Source: Firmicutes bacterium AM31-12AC (GTDB lineage: Bacteria; Bacillota; Clostridia; Lachnospirales; Lachnospiraceae). Taken from it: a DNA stretch of 64,000 bases. The notes below the pieces were generated by a model. The model did no database searches. It saw only the letters and a list, made by a program, of their open reading frames with translations, and was not told where the DNA came from. The position numbers and the translations under genes were made by a program. Position 1 is the first letter of the stretch. Each line of letters starts with the position of its first letter. Below are positions 60,014 to 64,000 of this stretch, piece after piece. The stretch spans positions 220,204 through 284,203 of the forward strand of contig QUJA01000001.1 in the NCBI GenBank assembly GCA_003480425.1. Reading direction: 5' to 3'.

Positions 60014-60456
60014 TCTCTATATTTCAAGCACTGTAATGCATTATCAGAGCAAAAAACTATCTGATGTGTTGGATATCTGAATTTTGCTAATACCCAAAAC
60101 TGCTCTCTTGTAATCACACCATCCATATAATCGGATATATAATTATATATCTGATCGTCAGCCATAGCCCCGATTACTATATCATAAGTATGACTTTTTC
60201 CACTTCGACAATCTATAATGAAATCTAACCATTCTTCGGTCATCTCTTTGAATTCTTTTATATTCAATTTTTCATTCAAACGCACATCATAAATAGAAAC
60301 TACTTTCGTATCATAGCGTCTTGCCCATCGTTCTGCCTGCTCTTTAATCACGGTACAGTAGAAACCTGTTCCGAAATCTTTGGTATTACGTCCTTTCCGT
60401 ATTTCTGGCTTATCTACCGGTTGATATCCTCCATGATATACTGTCATCATTCCCAT
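59998..60456 (-). CDS. DUF3990 protein, ADP-ribosyltransferase-like toxin candidate
   Basis: 152 residues from MGMMTVYHGGYQPVDKPEIR (AAGGAG 9 bases upstream). The pattern YHGGY...KDFGTGFYCTVIKEQAERWARR resembles the H-Y(-E) core of ART-fold proteins (RES/DUF3990 clan), which modify targets with ADP-ribose. It is located between hsdS and the recombinase, overlapping the partner gene. A toxin here would punish loss of the restriction locus. Family by memory and motif; activity unproven. Confidence 0.75.
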   Translation of the reverse strand: MGMMTVYHGGYQPVDKPEIRKGRNTKDFGTGFYCTVIKEQAERWARRYDTKVVSIYDVRLNEKLNIKEFKEMTEEWLDFIIDCRSGKSHTYDIVIGAMADDQIYNYISDYMDGVITREQFWVLAKFRYPTHQIVFCSDNALQCLKYRDCEVI

Positions 60457-60469
60457 CTTGCAACACTCC

Positions 60470-61636
60470 TTATCCAAAATACTGCTGCATTAAACTATCA
60501 AATAATAATTTTGTTTCATCAAGTGATTTCTGCACTGCAACTTTTGATTTGTTGACTTGTTTGACAAAGTCTGCAAACTGATTCTGAAGTTCTATTGGTG
60601 GAACTATAAACTTCTTTTCTTCAAGTTTAGATTTTGACAGTATCCCCTTTAAGGCCATATTTACATCCTCTACCAAATAATCTTTAGAAATTTGTAGCAG
60701 AACATATAAAAATAAAACATTATACTTCTCAGGAACTACCGCATTAATCTGCTGATTAAATGCAACTGTTCTATCCGTAACACATACTCGTCCAATGCTA
60801 GCTATACTACCAGCAATACAAGCCATTAGTATCGAATCTCTTTCTACAATTCTACCAGCCTCCATACCTTTTTCAGAAAGGCACTCTGTGGCTTTAGTTG
60901 GATTGAGTAATCCTGACACAATATTGTCTGTCTTAATCCACTCAACATAATTACCATAATACTCTGAAACAGCTCTTGATGGAGTATTTCCAGTAACAAC
61001 CTTACAAGTATCTTTTAGCATCCATTCATCAAAACTAAAAGGGTTACTTCTAGGATCCCCAAACATCTCGACAAATCGGGCTTTGATGAGTTCATCCAAA
61101 GTTGATAATTCATTGCTTCTTATCTCAATAATTTTCTGAAGTTTATCAAGAACCTCAACAATCTGCTCTTGCTCTAAAAGTGACGGGACATCAATCTTAA
61201 TCTGCTTTAAATCTTTAACCGCGAAACTTGCTTGGTTAACTGATTTCTTAGTAATTTTTCTTACTTGACGTCTAAATGGATTCCCATAGAAACAATATCT
61301 TGCATATGCTGGATTAATAACATCACGTCTTGCTTTTAGTCTTAATAAATTCATTCCATGAATTATAGTCTCATCAGTTTGCTTGACATACAAAACAGTT
61401 CTCCCTAGATATTGCACACTATTGATATGAGACATTAGCAAATCTCCATCTTCAAGAACATAAGACTCATACTTTGAAATGTCAGTTATGCCAGCATACC
61501 CCATCCTATCTCTATTAAACTTATCGTTTGCAGTTGTTTCTATTCTTGTTATAGGGAAACCTCCATCAACATCCCCCTGTTTTATATTTGCTCCATTCTG
61601 AATTTGAAAGAAGCAATCATCTATAGTTTTCTTCAT
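60470..61636 (-). CDS. hsdS: Type I restriction specificity subunit, full length
   Basis: 388 residues. Two target-recognition domains (start MKKTIDDCFFQIQNGANIKQ) and two conserved helices: EIRSNELSTLDELIKARFVEMFGD in the middle and VQKSLDETKLLFDSLMQQYFG at the end. It follows hsdM by 47 bases and sits promoter-proximal, so it should be the active specificity gene. It shares the 29-bp block 61059-61087 with the second hsdS. Confidence 0.93.
   Translation of the reverse strand: MKKTIDDCFFQIQNGANIKQGDVDGGFPITRIETTANDKFNRDRMGYAGITDISKYESYVLEDGDLLMSHINSVQYLGRTVLYVKQTDETIIHGMNLLRLKARRDVINPAYARYCFYGNPFRRQVRKITKKSVNQASFAVKDLKQIKIDVPSLLEQEQIVEVLDKLQKIIEIRSNELSTLDELIKARFVEMFGDPRSNPFSFDEWMLKDTCKVVTGNTPSRAVSEYYGNYVEWIKTDNIVSGLLNPTKATECLSEKGMEAGRIVERDSILMACIAGSIASIGRVCVTDRTVAFNQQINAVVPEKYNVLFLYVLLQISKDYLVEDVNMALKGILSKSKLEEKKFIVPPIELQNQFADFVKQVNKSKVAVQKSLDETKLLFDSLMQQYFG
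61059..61087 (-). repeat. 29-bp direct repeat within hsdS, copy 2
   Basis: Exact match of 57743-57771 in the same orientation, encoding the central conserved helix of HsdS. Confidence 0.95.
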
Positions 61637-61683
61637 CTATTCATCCCTACAAATCCGAATTTATCAGATTTATATTTCCTTCC

Positions 61684-63186
61684 TTACAAATTCAGTAATT
61701 GCTCCAATTCTTCCATTTCTTTACTGATTTCCATCTCAAGTTCGCGGATATTAGCCATAATTTCAGATGTTGGTGGATACTCGACAGCCACATACTCAAC
61801 TTCTTTGTACTTATTTATGCTAAGATCATAACTATTATCAACAATTTCCTGTTTTGGAACCATGAATGATTTTTCTGTACGCTTTCTTTCCATTTCTGCA
61901 TCACGATTACGAAATCTTTCAATAATATCTGGAATATCATTTTCAGTTACAGCTGAACGTTTATCATCTAAACTGAATCCATCTGCCTGCATATCATAAA
62001 ACCACACATTATCTGTTCCACCATAATTTGTTTTTGTAAAAATAAGTATTGCTGTTGACACTCCGGCATATGGTTTAAATACACCAGAAGGCATTGAGAT
62101 AACTGCTTCTAATCTCTGATTCTCAACTATTTCTTTTCGAATATCCTTGTGAGCCTTCGATGAACCAAATAATACTCCATCAGGAACAATACATGCACAT
62201 CTTCCACCAACTTTTAGCATACGAACAAATAATGCCAGGAAAAGGAGCTCTGTTTTCTTTGTCTTGCACACCTTCAATAAATCCGACGATACAATATCTG
62301 CATCAAGACTTCCTTTAAACGGTGGATTGGCAAGAATCAATGAGTATTTATCGGTATCTGGATTCTGATCAGATAAACTGTCTCTGTATTCAATAAATGG
62401 ACTTTCTACTCTATGATTCATCATATTCATAGCACCGATACGAAGCATTGTTCTATCCATATCAAAACCATGGAACATATGATTCATAAAATGATCTTTT
62501 TTCTGCTTATCATAGAAAATTTCATCTTTTTTATTTGCCCATAAATACTCTCCTGATTCCACCAAAAAACCTGCTGTACCACAACTTGGATCACAAATAA
62601 TATCATCAGCCTTAGGATCCATAAGTTCAACCATCATCTTAATAATATGTCGAGGAGTCCTAAACTGACCATTTACTCCTGCAGTTGCAAGCTTCGAAAG
62701 TAGGTACTCGTATACGTCTCCTCTGGCATCTGAATCATTTAATTTTGCCATTTGTGTATATAAATCATCCATTGCATCGACAACTTTAGAAAGCATCAGT
62801 GGTGTAGGAAGCTTAAAAATTGCATCATCCATATATTTAGAAAAAGCGCTTTCCTTGTTTGCGTGAAGATTTTTAATAAATGGAAATACCATTTCCTGTA
62901 CTACTGAATACATTCTGTCAGCTGGATAGTCCCTAAAAACGGACCATTTAAGCTGAGTTCCATCAATTATTCTCTCGCCGATTTTTACTTCTTTAGAAAA
63001 CACGCTTTCGTAAGGAAGACCAAGCATGGCACTTTCCTTTGCATGTATATTATCAGACACATCCAGATCATGAATAAACATAAGATATGTCATCTGCTCA
63101 ATAACATCTAATGGATTCGTGAGACCGCCAGTCCAAAAAATCTCCCATAGACTGTCTATTCTATTTTTCAATTCTCCTGTAATCAT
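61684..63186 (-). CDS. hsdM: Type I restriction-modification methylase M subunit
   Basis: 500 residues. N-terminal HsdM_N helices (DSLWEIFWTGGLTNPLDVIE), SAM site DIICDPSCGTAGFLVE, catalytic NPPF in SLILANPPFKGSLD, and FGSSKAHKDIRKEIVENQRL. N6-adenine methyltransferase working with HsdS; first gene of the restriction operon, behind a strong promoter (63271-63299). Confidence 0.96.
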   Translation of the reverse strand: MITGELKNRIDSLWEIFWTGGLTNPLDVIEQMTYLMFIHDLDVSDNIHAKESAMLGLPYESVFSKEVKIGERIIDGTQLKWSVFRDYPADRMYSVVQEMVFPFIKNLHANKESAFSKYMDDAIFKLPTPLMLSKVVDAMDDLYTQMAKLNDSDARGDVYEYLLSKLATAGVNGQFRTPRHIIKMMVELMDPKADDIICDPSCGTAGFLVESGEYLWANKKDEIFYDKQKKDHFMNHMFHGFDMDRTMLRIGAMNMMNHRVESPFIEYRDSLSDQNPDTDKYSLILANPPFKGSLDADIVSSDLLKVCKTKKTELLFLALFVRMLKVGGRCACIVPDGVLFGSSKAHKDIRKEIVENQRLEAVISMPSGVFKPYAGVSTAILIFTKTNYGGTDNVWFYDMQADGFSLDDKRSAVTENDIPDIIERFRNRDAEMERKRTEKSFMVPKQEIVDNSYDLSINKYKEVEYVAVEYPPTSEIMANIRELEMEISKEMEELEQLLNL

Positions 63187-63270
63187 CTTCTAATTCTCCA
63201 GTTATATATATTTGGTGTAATATCCACCGCCAATTTAATTATCTTATTTGAAAATTATATTATACAACTA

Positions 63271-63299
63271 ATTATATATTTCTATTGTGTCATCGTCAA
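63271..63299 (-). promoter_or_regulatory. Promoter of the hsd operon
   Basis: On the minus strand TTGACG (63294-63299), 17-base spacer, TATAAT (63271-63276); about 85 bases upstream of hsdM. Confidence 0.85.
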
Positions 63300-63307
63300 T
63301 TGAAAAA

Positions 63308-63327
63308 GGACCAGCTCACGCTGATCC
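63308..63327 (-). terminator. Terminator upstream of the hsd operon
   Basis: GGATCAGC-GTGA-GCTGGTCC with one G-T pair, followed by TTTTT on the minus strand; isolates hsd from the dehydrogenase fragment. Confidence 0.85.
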
Positions 63328-63475
63328 AAAAACACTCTGCGTATAATAATTTCTAACAATCTATGCTTGAAACCGAACTTCTGCACGCAGTTTCTTAATC
63401 TGTTTTCCTATTTCATTTTGCTAAATTGACAAATTCATTGGTTCCATCTCTTTGTACCTCGTAAAGTTCTCTGCC

Positions 63476-63893
63476 TCAACACTCCACCGCTACTTTGATC
63501 ACACCATCTCTTTTATTTTCAAAAAGCTCATATGCTTCTTCAATTCTGCTAAGAGGATATGTATGTGTGATAAGCGGTTCTGTATTAATCTTGCCTTCTG
63601 CAATTAATTTCAGAGTTTCTTCGCAGTCACATCCGTCTACACCACCGGTTTTGAAGATAAGATTCTTTCCATACATATCTGGAAGCGGTAACGTTTGCGC
63701 TTTGTCATAAAGTGCAACCACTGTTACAATTGCATTCGCTCTTGCACATTCCCAAGCCAGACGAAATGTTGATTCTGCTCCTGCAACTTCAAGAACCACA
63801 TCCGCTCCGCCATGCTCACTGTTAGCTTTAACAAAATCGAAACATTCTTCTGGTGAAACAGTAAGCACTTCGGGATAATGTTTCTTAATAACT
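63476..63893 (-). pseudogene. Zinc-type alcohol/polyol dehydrogenase, C-terminal fragment
   Basis: The frame has the MDR cofactor-domain end FDFVKANSEHGGADVVLEVAGAE, TVVALYDKAQTLPLPD, GCDCEETLKLIAEGKINTEP and YPLSRIEEAYELFENKRDGV. The N-terminal zinc domain is missing; homology stops near VIKKHYPEV at 63893. Beyond it lies unrelated DNA with terminal-repeat-like ends, so an insertion or deletion has cut the gene. A non-functional remnant. Confidence 0.8.
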
Positions 63894-64000
63894 ATAAATG
63901 AGCAAATCCAAAATATTGCACAAAAGAAAGACACCCTCTGTAGAAGGATGTATAATTGAAGTACCAACAAACAACATACTCACTCAAACAAGGGGGTGTC
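63894..64000. mobile_element. Probable insertion-sequence end (cut by window)
   Basis: Unrelated DNA abuts the truncated dehydrogenase. It carries GACACCC at 63930-63936 and the complementary GGGTGTC at 63994-64000, 57 bases apart. The sudden loss of homology and inverted ends suggest an insertion-sequence terminus, but no transposase is within view. Confidence 0.4.

Noticed and set aside
1..64000. CRISPR array or tRNA genes
   Set aside because: No regularly spaced direct repeats and no cloverleaf with GTTCGANNC-type T-arm and CCA context were found by reading; a tRNAscan/CRISPR search would settle it.

Overview
The window reads as chromosome of a low-GC Gram-positive gut anaerobe, most likely a Lachnospiraceae member. 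Support for this: strict-anaerobe oxidative-stress genes (rubrerythrin, desulfoferrodoxin, rubredoxin, hybrid cluster protein), FMN and c-di-GMP-I riboswitches, Clostridia-type type I restriction genes, strong AGGAGG-type ribosome binding sites and AT-rich promoters. Nearly all genes lie on the minus strand. No rRNA, tRNA or CRISPR array was seen.

Layout. 1-1.5 kb: end of a bacitracin-export-type ABC transporter. 2-3.8 kb: a two-gene AbiE-like toxin-antitoxin pair. 3.9-7.3 kb: debris of mobile elements (S24 repressor fragment, XRE regulator, candidate oriT, mobC and relaxase remnants) with two small flavin/YjbR genes between. 7.3-18.6 kb: a signalling block with three hybrid histidine kinases, an HD-GYP remnant, and a substrate-binding lipoprotein/hybrid kinase operon under a c-di-GMP-I riboswitch. 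18.7-21.7 kb: an FMN riboswitch controls a flavin/ferredoxin protein, a SirTM sirtuin and a Zn-macrodomain protein in one overlapping operon. 21.3-22.4 kb: Rrf2 regulator and its target. 22.5-31.4 kb: redox and oxygen-defence island (TrxB, thioredoxins, CoA-disulfide reductase, rhodanese, SDR, rubredoxin, desulfoferrodoxin, rubrerythrin, Hrb) with a Crp/Fnr regulator; one palindrome is repeated in three promoters. 31.7-40 kb: HD-GYP protein, YaaA, Bcp peroxiredoxin, a LysR/flavodoxin/CMD-cupin/aldo-keto reductase cluster, a YczE membrane/kinase fusion and MarR. 40.7-51.9 kb: isoaspartyl dipeptidase and YfcC transporter, 5'-nucleotidase, an SOS-controlled radical-SAM DNA repair pair, a Crp/Fnr-ferredoxin-Hcp nitrosative module, CrcB. 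52-63.2 kb: type I restriction-modification locus with two hsdS genes, a tyrosine recombinase, an ART-like (DUF3990) toxin pair and a HARE-HTH nuclease-like protein. 63.5-64 kb: alcohol dehydrogenase fragment ending at a probable insertion-sequence junction.

Two themes cut across the window. First, about ten genes are interrupted by an apparent single-base deletion, mostly in a homopolymer run. That uniformity suggests sequencing error as much as pseudogenisation. Second, true decay is also present: internally deleted relaxase, thioredoxin, HD-GYP, MerR/Fur and lactate dehydrogenase fragments, and partial second copies of genes found elsewhere in the window. The most novel items are two ~180-nt structured repeats with compensatory stem changes, the riboswitch-controlled SirTM operon without lipoyl-carrier genes, and the type I locus with a recombinase and toxin pair between directly repeated hsdS genes.
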